64,000 nucleotides of DNA, from assembly GCF_001644195.2 (NCBI RefSeq), contig NZ_LWBL02000016.1:89952-153951 (forward strand). Direction: 5' to 3'. This DNA comes from Bacillus marinisedimentorum. Its GTDB lineage: Bacteria > Bacillota > Bacilli > Bacillales > Bacillaceae_O. The position numbers were made by a program, and so were the translations under genes. Below the pieces are notes generated by a model. That model did no database searches. It was not told the origin of the DNA and saw only the letters and a list, made by a program, of their open reading frames with translations. Below, piece by piece: positions 17,658-34,240 of the stretch; positions within the stretch are counted from its first letter, which is position 1, and the number at the start of each line of letters is the position of its first letter.

Positions 17658-18952
17658 TGAAGCCGCAAAAGAAGCACCGGTTCAGCCTGCGCTGGAAGCT
17701 GGTTGTGTTTGTCACCATCCTGTCGCTTGTCACTTACACAGTCAGCGGATTATTCGTTTTTGTGCTTTATGATCTGATTAAAGAGTTTATTCCATTTGGT
17801 GAAATGACTTTCACGATCATCACGATGATTCTCGGAATTATGTGGACAGGCATTCTTGGATTTTTTGCCGCGGGTACAATTATTAATCCGCTGAAGCGGC
17901 TGGAAAAGACGGCACGGCGTGCTGCCGCAGGCGATATATCGCAGGATGCGGAAGTGTCCAGGTCGGATGATGAAATCCGCTCACTCGGCCTAGCTTTCAA
18001 TGAAATGCTGGGCAATTTGCGGAGATTGATTGAAGGCGTCAATCATAACTTTGAAGATACGAATCAAAAAGTATCGGAAATTACAAAAGCGTCATACATA
18101 GCAAGTGAACAGGCAACGAATATCAGCCAAACGATTGAAGAAATCGCCCATGGAACCGAACAGTCGGCTGCATCCGTTCAAGACGCTGCCCAATCTGTGC
18201 AGCATTCGGCAAGCATTGCCGGGCAAGTCCAGGAAGAAGCGGAACAGACGCGGAAGCTGTCAATCGATATGGTAGAAGGGCTGAAAGAGAACCGGAAAGT
18301 CATCGAATCGCTTATTCACGGTATGGAAAAACTGTCGGATGGCCAGCAAACATCGCTCCATGCCGTCAACCGCCTGGAAAAAAATGCGAAGGAAGTTGGC
18401 GAAATCATTTCGCTCGTCGGGGAAATTGCGGAGCAAACGAATCTGCTCGCATTAAATGCTTCGATTGAAGCGGCGCGGGCCGGCGAGCACGGCCGGGGAT
18501 TCGCGGTTGTTGCCGATGAAGTCAGGAAGCTGGCCGATGAAAGTGCGAAAGCCGTGAGCGGTATTTCGGCGCTCGTCAACACGATCCAGCAGGAAGTGAA
18601 AAATGTCGTCACTCATATCCACCAGCAGGTTGAAACAACTGAAACCGAAGTGAAAAAAGGAGCCGCAGCCAGCGAAGCCATCAAGGAGATGTCATCTTCC
18701 GTCGATAATGTCGCTGAATTTGTCGGTAAAATAACGGAACATGTGAATGAACAGCTTGAAAATATCCAGATGACGGCACGCCAATCTGAAACCGTCTCCG
18801 GTCTGATGGAAGAGACGTCTGCCGGCTCAGAAGAAGTGGCCGCTGCGATCCAGGAACAGACGGCAGCCATTGAAAACCTTTCTGTTGTCTGCGATGAGCT
18901 TTCCGCAAGTGCGGAATCACTGAAAAACGGCATCAAACGGTTCAAGGTATAA
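17657..18952 (+). CDS. Methyl-accepting chemotaxis protein
   Basis: 431-residue chemoreceptor. Two transmembrane helices (about 13-40 and 51-75) joined by a very short outside loop of about 10 residues, so no classical extracellular sensor domain. HAMP region about 73-125, then a long coiled-coil signalling domain with the conserved hairpin tip [20 protein letters not shown] (about 255-274) and [15 protein letters not shown]. It would signal to CheA/CheW, perhaps sensing membrane or energy state. It starts with GTG inside the ywlE stop (TAGTG), so it is translationally coupled to ywlE. B. subtilis has rpiB (ywlF) at this place; rpiB is absent from the window. Confidence 0.92.
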   Translation: MKPQKKHRFSLRWKLVVFVTILSLVTYTVSGLFVFVLYDLIKEFIPFGEMTFTIITMILGIMWTGILGFFAAGTIINPLKRLEKTARRAAAGDISQDAEVSRSDDEIRSLGLAFNEMLGNLRRLIEGVNHNFEDTNQKVSEITKASYIASEQATNISQTIEEIAHGTEQSAASVQDAAQSVQHSASIAGQVQEEAEQTRKLSIDMVEGLKENRKVIESLIHGMEKLSDGQQTSLHAVNRLEKNAKEVGEIISLVGEIAEQTNLLALNASIEAARAGEHGRGFAVVADEVRKLADESAKAVSGISALVNTIQQEVKNVVTHIHQQVETTETEVKKGAAASEAIKEMSSSVDNVAEFVGKITEHVNEQLENIQMTARQSETVSGLMEETSAGSEEVAAAIQEQTAAIENLSVVCDELSASAESLKNGIKRFKV

Positions 18953-18954
18953 GG

Positions 18955-18986
18955 AAACGGCTCCTTTTGGGGCCGTTTATTTTTTT
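18955..18986 (+). terminator. Terminator after the chemoreceptor gene
   Basis: Ten-bp stem AAACGGCTCC / GGGGCCGTTT (one G-U pair), TTTT loop, then a T run. Confidence 0.85.
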
Positions 18987-19220
18987 ACCTTATAGGAAGA
19001 TCTGCCCTCGTCTCGAATGGTGTGTCCCGATTGGCCGGCACTGGAGGAAATGGTCTGCTTATAAAAATCCAGTAATCCCGGCCAAACATTTTCTTTTTTC
19101 CGGCTGATATATTAAGATGGAAAGTATGAATTGACTGAACTTTTTAAACAGATAGTAATACAGGAAGTAAATCTCTTTTCTTATTGGGAAAAAGGAGTAT
19201 CGAGGAAGGGGTTTTGGCTT

Positions 19221-19790
19221 ATGAAAGGCGAACAAGTCAAAGAGCAGCTCCGCAAAGCGCTTGATGATTTGCAGGCATCGGCACAATTGAAACCCGGACA
19301 GCTTTTCGTGATCGGGTGCAGTACAAGTGAAGTGACAGGGAAGCGCATCGGAACGGCAGGGACGACCGATATCGCCGAAGATTTATATGAAGAAATCGCC
19401 CGGTTCAAGGAGCAGACGGGTGTTCAGCTCGCTTTTCAAGGGTGTGAACATATCAACAGAGCATTGCTGATCGAACGGGAAACAGCGGAATCCCGCGGGT
19501 ACGGCCTGGTATCCGTCATACCGGCTGCCAGAGCGGGCGGTGCGATGGCTGCATATGCATATAGCAAGATGACCGATCCTGTCGTTGTGGAATTCATCAA
19601 GGCGGATGCCGGCATTGACATCGGCGACACCTTGATCGGCATGCACCTCAAGCATGTCGCTGTTCCGGTCAGGAGCAAGGTGAAATCAATTGGTGAAGCC
19701 CACCTGACCATGGCGAAAACCCGCCCCAAACTGATCGGCGGCGAGCGTGCAGTCTATAAACCCCACCAAAATACTTGCTTCGGCAAATGA
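19221..19790 (+). CDS. ywlG: YwlG family protein (UPF0340, TIGR01440)
   Basis: 189 residues, conserved in Firmicutes, biochemical role unknown. Recognised from [20 protein letters not shown], the block [17 protein letters not shown] and [20 protein letters not shown]. No membrane segment; likely cytoplasmic. The ATG at 19221 follows GAGGAAGGGG (19202-19211), a slightly long spacing of about 10. It precedes glyA, as in B. subtilis. Confidence 0.88.
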   Translation: MKGEQVKEQLRKALDDLQASAQLKPGQLFVIGCSTSEVTGKRIGTAGTTDIAEDLYEEIARFKEQTGVQLAFQGCEHINRALLIERETAESRGYGLVSVIPAARAGGAMAAYAYSKMTDPVVVEFIKADAGIDIGDTLIGMHLKHVAVPVRSKVKSIGEAHLTMAKTRPKLIGGERAVYKPHQNTCFGK

Positions 19791-19907
19791 AATAAACTGA
19801 GAAACAGATAAATACAATTGTATCCAACAACTGGCACAAAAAAGACCAAAACACCCATCGGTATTGATGGTAAAATAAAAACACAACCATACTCAAGGAG
19901 GCCAACC

Positions 19908-21182
19908 ATGGAAAGAGTCGCTAGCAATACAGGCATCTCACTGAAGTCGCTGAAAGAACAGGACCGTGAACTTTATGAAGCAATCCAGCTGGAACTGGGC
20001 CGCCAGCGCAGCAAAATCGAATTGATCGCTTCTGAAAATTTCGTTTCTGAAGCGGTAATGGAAGCGCAGGGGTCCGTTCTTACGAATAAATATGCGGAAG
20101 GCTACCCGGACCGCCGTTATTATGGCGGCTGTGAATATGTCGACATCGCTGAAAACCTCGCCCGTGACCGTGCGAAAAAATTGTTTGGTGCAGAACATGC
20201 CAATGTCCAGCCTCACTCAGGGGCCCAGGCAAACATGGGCGTGTATTTCACGATTCTTGAACAGGGTGATACCGTTCTCGGCATGAACCTGTCCCACGGC
20301 GGCCACCTTACTCACGGAAGCCCGGTGAACTTCAGCGGCAAACAGTATAATTTCATTGAATACGGCGTAGATGAAAACAGCCATCGCATCAATTATGAAG
20401 ATGTACTGGAAAAAGCGAAAAAACACCAGCCGAAACTGATTGTTGCCGGTGCAAGCGCCTATCCGCGCAGCATCGATTTCAAGAAATTCCGGGAAATTGC
20501 CGATGAAGTCGGTGCATACCTGATGGTGGACATGGCCCATATCGCCGGATTGGTTGCCGCAGGACTCCACCAGAATCCGGTTCCTTATGCAGACTTTGTC
20601 ACAACAACAACCCATAAAACGCTCCGCGGCCCGCGCGGCGGTATGATTCTCTGCAAAGAAGAATATGCCAAGAAAATCGACAAATCGATTTTCCCTGGCA
20701 TCCAGGGCGGCCCGCTTATGCACGTCATCGCTTCAAAAGCGGTCGCGTTCGGTGAAGCACTTGATGACAGCTTTAAAGATTATGCCAGCCATATTATCGA
20801 CAACGCCAAACGCCTTGGCGAACAGCTTGAAAAACAAGGCTTGAATCTCGTTTCGGGCGGAACGGACAATCATCTGCTCCTCATTGATGTCCGCAACCTT
20901 GGCACGACAGGAAAAGCTGCCGAACATGCACTTGATGAAGTCGGCATCACCGTCAATAAAAACACCATTCCATTCGATCCGGAAAGTCCGTTTGTCACTA
21001 GCGGTGTCCGCATCGGAACAGCAGCGGTCACATCCCGCGGATTCGGCGTCAATGAAATGGATGAAATTGCAGCCATTATCGCCGGCACCCTGAAAAACAT
21101 GGACGATGAAGAGAAGCTCGAGGAAATGAAAGAGCGTGTTGAGAACTTGACTGCAAAATTCACGCTTTATCCGAAACGATAA
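19908..21182 (+). CDS. glyA: Serine hydroxymethyltransferase
   Basis: PLP enzyme interconverting serine plus tetrahydrofolate and glycine plus 5,10-methylene-tetrahydrofolate, the main source of one-carbon units. 424 residues. The PLP lysine is Lys237 in [15 protein letters not shown]. Other signatures: ASENFVS (41-47), [32 protein letters not shown] (19895-19901) precedes the ATG by 6 nt; an upstream in-frame extension lacks a site. Order ywlG-glyA-upp is conserved. Confidence 0.97.
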   Translation: MERVASNTGISLKSLKEQDRELYEAIQLELGRQRSKIELIASENFVSEAVMEAQGSVLTNKYAEGYPDRRYYGGCEYVDIAENLARDRAKKLFGAEHANVQPHSGAQANMGVYFTILEQGDTVLGMNLSHGGHLTHGSPVNFSGKQYNFIEYGVDENSHRINYEDVLEKAKKHQPKLIVAGASAYPRSIDFKKFREIADEVGAYLMVDMAHIAGLVAAGLHQNPVPYADFVTTTTHKTLRGPRGGMILCKEEYAKKIDKSIFPGIQGGPLMHVIASKAVAFGEALDDSFKDYASHIIDNAKRLGEQLEKQGLNLVSGGTDNHLLLIDVRNLGTTGKAAEHALDEVGITVNKNTIPFDPESPFVTSGVRIGTAAVTSRGFGVNEMDEIAAIIAGTLKNMDDEEKLEEMKERVENLTAKFTLYPKR

Positions 21183-21191
21183 GTTTAATAA

Positions 21192-21218
21192 GAGCCCGTG
21201 CGTTACGGGCTCTTTTTG
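21192..21218 (+). terminator. Terminator after glyA
   Basis: Perfect 9-bp stem AGAGCCCGT / ACGGGCTCT with a 5-nt loop and a T run. Confidence 0.9.
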
Positions 21219-21491
21219 CTGTAAAAAAAGTCTGTCGGACGGGTGAATGGCAGTGGTGCCGGCTCTGTCCGGGAAAGTCCCTGCTGGCAGGCGGAGGCTT
21301 CCCTTTCAGAATTTTACTTGCACTGATTTCAGCGGTTTTGCCTTTTGTTTAAGAGGAAATAGATTCATTTAAGAGGATCAGCAATTATTTGAAGTGGACA
21401 AGTAATAACTCTCTCTGCTTCCGTCTGTCATCACAAAAAGCCGGGCGGGGCACCTTGCTGAAATGGAGGGATTTTACATTGGCAAGATTAC
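21219..21491. other. Spacer between glyA and upp, nothing recognised
   Basis: Apart from the upp promoter at its end I see no gene, repeat family member or RNA element in this stretch. Confidence 0.5.
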
Positions 21492-21520
21492 TTGAATATC
21501 TGCCCCTTTTTCTGTACAAT
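21492..21520 (+). promoter_or_regulatory. Sigma-A promoter of upp
   Basis: TTGAAT (21492-21497), 17-bp spacer, TACAAT (21515-21520), 70 bases upstream of the upp start. Confidence 0.65.
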
Positions 21521-21590
21521 TCATCAAGAATACAAAGCATGCGACAGTAAGATGTTAAAAATTTTTTTATCATAAAGGAGCGATTTTGCG

Positions 21591-22220
21591 ATGGGTAAAG
21601 TGTATGTATTCGATCATCCCCTGATTCAGCATAAGTTGACGTACATAAGAGACGTAAATACAGGTACGAAGGAATTCCGTGAGCTGGTAGATGAAGTGGC
21701 GAGCTTGATGGCATATGAAATCACACGCGACCTGCCGCTTGAAGATGTCGAGGTCCAAACACCGGTCAGCAAAGCGACGTCCAAAGTGATTTCCGGTAAA
21801 AAACTCGGCCTCGTGCCGATTTTGCGCGCAGGCCTTGGCATGGTTGACGGTATGCGCAAACTTGTTCCAACTGCAAAAGTCGGCCACGTCGGCCTGTACC
21901 GGGATCCGGAAACACTGAAGCCTGTTGAATATTATGTCAAGCTTCCAACTGACATTGAAGAACGCGAGCTGATCGTTGTCGACCCGATGCTTGCGACCGG
22001 CGGATCTGCAGCTGAAGCCATCACTTCATTGAAAAAGCGCGGAGCTTCAAACATAAAACTCATGTGCCTCATCGCCGCTCCTGAAGGGGTGGAAGCCGTA
22101 AAAGAAGCCCATCCTGACGTTGATATCTACCTGGCGGCACTCGATGAAAAACTGGACGAAAAAGGGTACATCGTACCAGGCCTCGGGGATGCCGGCGACA
22201 GGTTGTTTGGGACGAAGTGA
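21591..22220 (+). CDS. upp: Uracil phosphoribosyltransferase
   Basis: Converts uracil and PRPP to UMP in pyrimidine salvage. 209 residues, the normal length. PRPP-binding loop [15 protein letters not shown], the [10 protein letters not shown] block and the C-terminal uracil-binding [13 protein letters not shown] are visible. AAAGGAG lies 9 nt before the ATG. It has its own promoter and terminator. In B. subtilis upp directly precedes the atp operon; here a protease gene is inserted between them. Confidence 0.97.
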   Translation: MGKVYVFDHPLIQHKLTYIRDVNTGTKEFRELVDEVASLMAYEITRDLPLEDVEVQTPVSKATSKVISGKKLGLVPILRAGLGMVDGMRKLVPTAKVGHVGLYRDPETLKPVEYYVKLPTDIEERELIVVDPMLATGGSAAEAITSLKKRGASNIKLMCLIAAPEGVEAVKEAHPDVDIYLAALDEKLDEKGYIVPGLGDAGDRLFGTK

Positions 22221-22229
22221 CACTTTGGA

Positions 22230-22258
22230 GAAGAGTCTATATAAGGCTCTTCTTTTTT
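22230..22258 (+). terminator. Terminator after upp
   Basis: GAAGAGTC / GGCTCTTC stem (one G-U pair), 7-nt loop, long T run. Confidence 0.85.
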
Positions 22259-22426
22259 ATTTGTCTTTATGGAATTCCCGGAGCAATCTTCATGCAAGTA
22301 CAAACTGTGTGAGATGAGCGCAATTACGCACCAGGATTTATTTAACTCGGCCGAGAAAAAGATAAATCTCCAGTAATGAGTTCAAATCATGAGCCTGCTC
22401 TGTTTAGAGTATATAAAATAAGCTGC

Positions 22427-22543
22427 CGGAACGCCTTTTGAACTCGGTATGTAAAGTGATATTTTCAAAAAAGATAATTTATCTTTTAAAAACCGAACTT
22501 ATCCTCAAAACCGGCCGTTTATCTTTTTTTCTCATGAATTGCC
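22427..22543 (+). repeat. Dispersed repeat R2, copy 2
   Basis: Aligns with the reverse complement of 7440-7566 over its whole length apart from an internal gap of about 18 bases. It lies in the spacer upstream of the subtilase gene and overlaps no supported gene. Confidence 0.75.
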
Positions 22544-22696
22544 GGCTCAGCTCTTCTCCAATGCTGCCAGAATCCCGGCAAAATAAACCCCGCTCACCCT
22601 TATCTTTCCCGCCAAAACACCACCCCTGCATGAAACCCCCGTTTTCCGCAAACGATAACAAACATCAAAACAGTACGAGTAAAGGAGACGGGTACC

Positions 22697-24904
22697 ATGC
22701 GCAGACTGATTCTTTTCTTTGCCATCATTATCGTTCTTATCCCTCAGCCGGCACGGGCTTATACGTTTCCGGAACGGCCACCTGTTACGTATGGCCAATT
22801 CAATCCTGCTGAAACGGCGATTTTGACGACAGATGAGCCGGCCGCCGGTATTCTTACACTTGTAAAAGAACAGTATCCATCCATTACTGTTACAGCTGTT
22901 TACGATACGCTGTTTCATGGTTTAGCCGTGCGTGGAAAGAGGAGTGACATCAGGGATCTTGAAAACGAAATTAAACCGAAAGCAAGCGCCCCGGCTGCCG
23001 CTTACCGTGTGGATAATGAGAGCATATCGTTCATTGGTGCGTATGAGGTGCACCGTCTTTTTGATGAAAATGGGCGGCGTCTTACCGGCAAGGGTGTAAA
23101 AGTTGGAGTCATTGATACCGGGATTGATTACCGGCACCCTGATCTAAGGATCAATTACAGCGGGGGCTTTGATTTGATTGACGGCGACAGCGATCCAATG
23201 GAAACACAGGCACCGAAACAATTTGCCACCATTCACGGTACACATGTGGCGGGAATCATCGCTGCAAATGGGAAGCTTGAAGGCATAGCGCCTGATGCAG
23301 AAATTTTTGCATACCGCGCGCTTGGTCCAGGAGGAATGGGCAGCTCTGACCAGGTCATCGCGGCAATTGAAAAAGCGGTGGAAGATAAGGTGGACGTTTT
23401 AAATCTTTCGCTCGGCAATACGGTGAACGGACCTGATTGGCCGACGAGCCTTGCGCTTGATAAGGCGGTGGAAAATGGCGTCGTGGCTGTCACGTCGAGT
23501 GGGAATTCCGGCCCGGAGCGATGGACGGTCGGTTCTCCGGGCACTTCCGCTAAGTCGATTTCCGTTGGTGCTTCGGTACCGCCGCTTTCCCTCCCGTTCC
23601 TGACGGTTCCGCTGAAGGATAGGGAAATTCCGGTTGTTCTGATGCGCGGTTCGCAGCCGTGGCTTAAGGCACGGGAGGAATCGATCGTTTACGGGGACCT
23701 GGGCTATCCGGAAGACCTGGCAGAAGTTGAAGGCAAGGTTGTCCTGTTGAAACGCGGAACACTCCCGTTCACGGAAAAAGTCAAAAATGCCGAGAAAGCA
23801 GGTGCGCTCGCAGTCCTGATTTTCAATAATGAAAAAAGCCGTTTCAGCGGCCAACTTGAAGAACCGGTTTCCATTCCGGCAGCTTCACTTTCGAAAGAGG
23901 AAGGGGAATGGCTTCGGAAAACCATTGAAGAAGCCGGTACAATCAAAACCGGCTACCGCACTGTACAGGACAGGCTGGCTTTGTTCAGTTCGCGCGGGCC
24001 GGTCACACATACCTGGCAAGTGAAACCGGATATACTCGCCCCTGGTGTTGCGATTAACAGTACGGTTCCAGACGGCTACAGGGCGCTTGATGGAACAAGC
24101 ATGGCAGCCCCGCATGCAGCCGGAGCGGCCGCATTGATCAAACAGGCGCATCCTGATTGGGTGCCTGAGCAGGTGAAGGCAGCCTTGATGAACACGGCTG
24201 CAAGGATCAAAGACAGAGATGGGAAGTATTATCTCCCCGATCAGCAGGGAGCCGGCCGCATCCGGACAGAACTGGCGGTCAATACAGCTACACTTGTATA
24301 CCCTTCTTCTCTTTCCTTCAATATGATTAAAAAAATCCGGCACCGCACTGAGAAAAAAGTGGACATCACGATCGAGAATTTTGGCGGAATTGCTCGAACC
24401 TACTATATTAATACGCCAGAAAATGTGAATGGTATCCAGTGGAAGCTGCCTTACCCGGTCACCGTTCCAGCCGGAGCCCGCAAACAGGTTGAAATAGCGA
24501 TTGATGTGCAGCCGGACCATATGGAAAAAGGGGTGCATCAAGGTTATTTGACAATAGAATCACGAGGGACCGATGATATTGCGATTCCTTACCTTTTTGT
24601 GGTGGATGAGCCTGATTACCCCAGAATCATGGGTTTTGAATGGAAACGCGATGAAAAAAGCGGAAAATATCAATATGATGTGTACCTGCCGGGAGGCGCT
24701 GATAAATTCGGGATTGCACTTTATGACCCGGATACGTTTCATTTCATCCAATATTTGGACTACCGGGAAAATGTGGAAAGGGGAATGTCGGCTTTTTGGC
24801 CGGATATCAAAAAGTTAGAGCCGGGGAAAGAGTATAAAGCGCTTGTGTTTGCGGAAAAGGACGGACAAGAAAACACCATTGAAACAATAATTGCAGCCTA
24901 CTGA
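22697..24904 (+). CDS. Secreted subtilisin-family serine protease with PA domain, Vpr-like
   Basis: 735 residues. Signal peptide (about 1-21, cleaving after PARA), inhibitor-I9-like propeptide (about 40-95), S8 catalytic domain with Asp140 in VIDTGIDYRHPDL, His180 in HGTHVAGI, oxyanion Asn270 in SSGNSG and Ser468 in GTSMAAPHAAG. A PA domain is inserted at about 320-415, as in B. subtilis Vpr (806 residues) and lactocepins, and a beta-rich C-terminal region (about 530-735) follows. It should degrade extracellular protein. AAAGGAG precedes the ATG. It stands alone between upp and the atp operon, a place where B. subtilis has no gene; the true vpr orthologue may be elsewhere. Confidence 0.88.
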   Translation: MRRLILFFAIIIVLIPQPARAYTFPERPPVTYGQFNPAETAILTTDEPAAGILTLVKEQYPSITVTAVYDTLFHGLAVRGKRSDIRDLENEIKPKASAPAAAYRVDNESISFIGAYEVHRLFDENGRRLTGKGVKVGVIDTGIDYRHPDLRINYSGGFDLIDGDSDPMETQAPKQFATIHGTHVAGIIAANGKLEGIAPDAEIFAYRALGPGGMGSSDQVIAAIEKAVEDKVDVLNLSLGNTVNGPDWPTSLALDKAVENGVVAVTSSGNSGPERWTVGSPGTSAKSISVGASVPPLSLPFLTVPLKDREIPVVLMRGSQPWLKAREESIVYGDLGYPEDLAEVEGKVVLLKRGTLPFTEKVKNAEKAGALAVLIFNNEKSRFSGQLEEPVSIPAASLSKEEGEWLRKTIEEAGTIKTGYRTVQDRLALFSSRGPVTHTWQVKPDILAPGVAINSTVPDGYRALDGTSMAAPHAAGAAALIKQAHPDWVPEQVKAALMNTAARIKDRDGKYYLPDQQGAGRIRTELAVNTATLVYPSSLSFNMIKKIRHRTEKKVDITIENFGGIARTYYINTPENVNGIQWKLPYPVTVPAGARKQVEIAIDVQPDHMEKGVHQGYLTIESRGTDDIAIPYLFVVDEPDYPRIMGFEWKRDEKSGKYQYDVYLPGGADKFGIALYDPDTFHFIQYLDYRENVERGMSAFWPDIKKLEPGKEYKALVFAEKDGQENTIETIIAAY

Positions 24905-24991
24905 ACAATCAATTATGTTACAATAGAAAACGAATGATTTTTTAGGTAGCAATTTTTTGGCAAATTAGTGAACAAATTAAGTCTAAACCAA

Positions 24992-25021
24992 TTGACATCA
25001 CTTCACGGGCTATTGTATGCT
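24992..25021 (+). promoter_or_regulatory. Candidate sigma-A promoter of the atp operon
   Basis: TTGACA (24992-24997), 18-bp spacer, TATGCT (25016-25021), about 100 bases before atpZ. Confidence 0.55.
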
Positions 25022-25117
25022 TACAAAGGACATAATGATAAGGTTTTCATTAGTGTAAAACCATTCTTTACATAAGAAGTCTGAATGGTTTGAACGGCAC
25101 AAGAAGGAGCGTTGCCA

Positions 25118-25340
25118 GTGGGTGATGAAAAACGCTATCCTTTTCAAGCTATGGCCTTGATGTCTGCGGTTCTTTCCCAGCTCGCCGGCTCTGTCCTCAT
25201 CGGGGTTTTCGGCGGCAGGTGGATCGACAAGCAGTTTGGCACCATGCCGCTGTTTCTGATAGTCGGCCTTTTACTGGGCCTTGCTGCGGGTGTGTACGGA
25301 GTGCTGCGCATAATCCAACGATTTATGGAGAAGAATGACG

Positions 25341-25348
<8 letters not shown>
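25118..25348 (+). CDS. atpZ: AtpZ/AtpI-family membrane protein
   Basis: 76 residues with two transmembrane helices (about 12-34 and 42-66) and the AtpZ/ATPase_gene1 signature GRWIDKQFG between them. In alkaliphilic Bacillus AtpZ is proposed, with AtpI, to help Mg2+ supply or c-ring assembly for ATP synthase. The GTG at 25118 is preferred since GGAG (25106-25109) lies 8-9 nt upstream; a TTG at 25112 is too close. Its stop overlaps the start of atpI by 8 bases. First gene of the operon. Confidence 0.82.
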
Positions 25349-26751
<1,403 letters not shown>

Positions 26752-26779
26752 TAATAAGATTTAATGGACAGTGTCTGAT

Positions 26780-26817
26780 AATGGCGAAGATCGTTTTTAA
26801 CGATAACCTTCGCCATT
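26780..26817 (+). other. Hairpin 1 in the atpE-atpF spacer
   Basis: AATGGCGAAG (26780-26789) pairs with CTTCGCCATT (26808-26817), continued inside by ATCGTT / AACGAT. No T run follows. Likely an RNA stability or processing structure that lets atpE be expressed above its neighbours. Confidence 0.6.
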
Positions 26818-26843
26818 CCTTTATGTAAGTATTGAAAATGAAC

Positions 26844-26877
26844 GGCAGCAGGCCGCCTGCCCGGCGGTCCGGCTGTC
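26844..26877 (+). other. Hairpin 2 in the atpE-atpF spacer
   Basis: GGCAGC-A-GGCCGCC pairs with GGCGGTC-CG-GCTGTC with wobble pairs and a small internal loop. A second GC-rich stem 26 bases after hairpin 1. Confidence 0.5.
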
Positions 26878-26928
26878 CTGTAAACTTCTGCATGTTGTAG
26901 TGGTTGTTCATGGCAATCATGAACCTGA

Positions 26929-28037
<1,109 letters not shown>

Positions 28038-28040
28038 TAA

Positions 28041-29561
<1,521 letters not shown>

Positions 29562-29618
29562 GACTTGCAGAATAGATAGTATCCCGATTTTGGAAAAACG
29601 GTGTCTATGAAAAATAGT

Positions 29619-29694
29619 ATTCCGGAGGCGGATTGCCTGTGTGAGGATTCAGCAGAAGCCTGAATTGCAGCAAAGGGCTTTCCCGCCTCGGAAT
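29619..29694 (+). other. Inverted repeat in the atpA-atpG spacer
   Basis: ATTCCGGAGGCGG (29619-29631) pairs with CCGCCTCGGAAT (29683-29694), one bulge, enclosing a small inner stem TTCAG/CTGAA. The 181-base spacer is long for this operon and has no gene; probably an RNA processing or stability structure. Confidence 0.5.
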
Positions 29695-29736
29695 CAATGA
29701 ATGTTTTGAATAGCGCCAACCTAAAAAAGGTGGTGA

Positions 29737-30606
<870 letters not shown>

Positions 30607-30609
30607 TAG

Positions 30610-32079
<1,470 letters not shown>

Positions 32080-32133
32080 GGGGTTGACGAAGACCGATTC
32101 ATTACAGGATCAGCCGCAGGTTGAACCAACTAG

Positions 32134-32556
<423 letters not shown>

Positions 32557-32598
32557 TAAAAGCAAAAGGCGCCGGCTCAACGGCGCATGCTTGAAACA

Positions 32599-32638
32599 GG
32601 GCCCCGCTGGATGGAAAAGATTCCTTCCAGCGGGGCCC
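32599..32638 (+). terminator. Hairpin ending the atp operon
   Basis: Eighteen-position stem GGGCCCCGCTGGATGGAA / TTCCTTCCAGCGGGGCCC with one mismatch and a 4-nt loop. The following tract GTATTTATGTGTTTCTGTTTTC is only moderately T-rich. Confidence 0.75.
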
Positions 32639-32820
32639 GTATTTATGTGTTTCTGTTTTCTTCTATATTAAATTAATGATGATGGATTGTTGTTTTAATG
32701 AAAGACAGGGGATCCGGGGATTGTGTTCTTTTTTGCGTGGATATGTAATGGAGATTTCTTTACACTAAAACAACAAGCTGATGCAAGATTGCTTGTATTA
32801 GAAGCGTGGGGACCGGAGTG

Positions 32821-33340
32821 TCGTGCCTGTAAAGAGGCCAACCAGCAAATTATAGGCACGGGAACGTGACTCTAGTGCCTATAAAGAGGCCGACCAGCAG
32901 AATAAGGGCACGGGAACGTGAATCTCGTGCCTATAAAGAGGCTGACCAGCAGAATATAGGCACGGGAACGTGAATCCCGTGCCTATAAAGAGGCTGACCA
33001 GCAAATTATAGGCACGGGAACCAGAATCTCGTGCCTATAAAGAGGCTGACCAGCAGAATATGGTCACGGGAACGTGAATCTCGTGCCTATAAAGAGGCCG
33101 ACCAGCAGAATATGGTCACGGGAACGTGAATCTCGTGCCTATAAAGAGGCCGACCAGCAGAATATGGTCACGGGAACGTGAACCTCGTGCTTATAAAGAG
33201 GCCAAGCAGCAGAATATAGGCACGGGAACGTGAACCTCGTGCCTATAACGAGATCAACCAGCAAATTATAGACACGCGAACCGATCCCACCTGCCTATAA
33301 TGACACCAAGCAGCTTAATATAGTCACAAGAAACAAAATC
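32821..33340. repeat. Ten tandem 52-bp repeats, each with an inverted repeat
   Basis: GTGCCT or a variant starts at 32823, 32875, 32927, 32979, 33031, 33083, 33135, 33187, 33239 and 33291, exactly 52 bases apart. A typical unit runs CGTGCCTATAAAGAGG, CCGACCAGCAGAATA, TAGGCACGGGAACGTGAATCT. CGTGCCTATA and TATAGGCACG form 10-bp arms around an 18-19-nt loop; three middle units carry TATGGTCACG, which weakens the stem, and the last two units are degraded. 52 is not a multiple of 3, so it is not coding. It fills the spacer between atpC and the nuo promoter. Confidence 0.95.
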
Positions 33341-33793
33341 CCCTAACTTAATCTTAAAACAGAACTTAAACAAACATACACAAAGCATCCAAAACAAAAT
33401 CACTTCCCTATCAACAACCCTGCACACAAGGAAAAGCAATCATTGTTACACAACAGACGCTTCCTTATATTTCTGTCATTGGACAATCCGTCCATATAAA
33501 AAGGACCAATTCAAATAGAAAAAAAGTTTCTTAATTCCGTCACAATCATCGCTATACATATATATAAGAAAGCTTTTACTGGTAAGTTCTGGTCCTTGAT
33601 CAGGCAAAACCCTGGCTGGTATTACGTTGTAAACGCTTTGCAGGACCTTTGTGACTATTTGAACAAAATGGGTAAATAACAATCATAAATCAGCAAATTT
33701 CGACCGTCAACAACAATTTGAAAACGTCAAAAACCATTCACAAATCCGGTAAAAATTAATCCGAAAAGATGTCCATACATCTGCCGGGTGTTA
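33341..33793. other. AT-rich spacer upstream of the nuo promoter
   Basis: About 450 A/T-rich bases with no supportable gene, repeat or terminator. Regulatory sites for the nuo operon may lie here but I cannot name any. Confidence 0.5.
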
Positions 33794-33822
33794 TCGACAC
33801 AAATATTGGGATTTGCTATAAT
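33794..33822 (+). promoter_or_regulatory. Sigma-A promoter of the nuo operon
   Basis: TCGACA (33794-33799), 17-bp spacer, extended -10 TGCTATAAT with TATAAT at 33817-33822, 43 bases before nuoA. Confidence 0.65.
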
Positions 33823-33865
33823 GATTACGGTTACAAAAGTTTAGTGGAAGATGGAGGGGGCGGGT

Positions 33866-34240
33866 ATGGAACAGTTGTTTCTGTATCAAAACAATTACAT
33901 TTTGGTAGGAATTTTCTTAATCTTGGGTGTATTGTTGCCGGTTGTGGCGTTGAGCTTTGGGACGCTGTTAAGACCGTCTGCACCGAATGAAAAGAAACAG
34001 GAGACGTATGAAAGCGGTATCGAACCGGTAGGGGACAGCCGTGTTCAGTTTAATGTAAGGTATTATATTTTCGCCCTGATGTTTGTCATATTTGATGTTG
34101 AAACCGTCTTTTTGTATCCATGGGCAGTGGCCTATGACAAACTGGGCATTTTTGCACTGATTGAAATGCTGATTTTCGTCATTATGCTCATTATTGGGCT
34201 TGTGTATGCCTGGAAAAAGAAGGTGCTAAAATGGAGCTAA
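33866..34240 (+). CDS. nuoA: NADH-quinone oxidoreductase subunit A
   Basis: 124-residue membrane subunit with three helices. Family signature [20 protein letters not shown] followed by [18 protein letters not shown]. The ATG at 33866 has GGAGGGGG upstream; an ATG 15 bases earlier contains that site. First gene of an 11-gene complex I operon; it overlaps nuoB by 10 bases. Confidence 0.95.
   Translation: MEQLFLYQNNYILVGIFLILGVLLPVVALSFGTLLRPSAPNEKKQETYESGIEPVGDSRVQFNVRYYIFALMFVIFDVETVFLYPWAVAYDKLGIFALIEMLIFVIMLIIGLVYAWKKKVLKWS

Noticed and set aside
22438..22812. 124-codon plus-strand frame upstream of and overlapping the protease gene
   Set aside because: It runs through repeat R2 and the protease ribosome binding site into the gene in another frame; no start signal.
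32821..33340. CRISPR array
   Set aside because: The whole 52-bp unit is repeated with no unique spacers and no cas genes are near.
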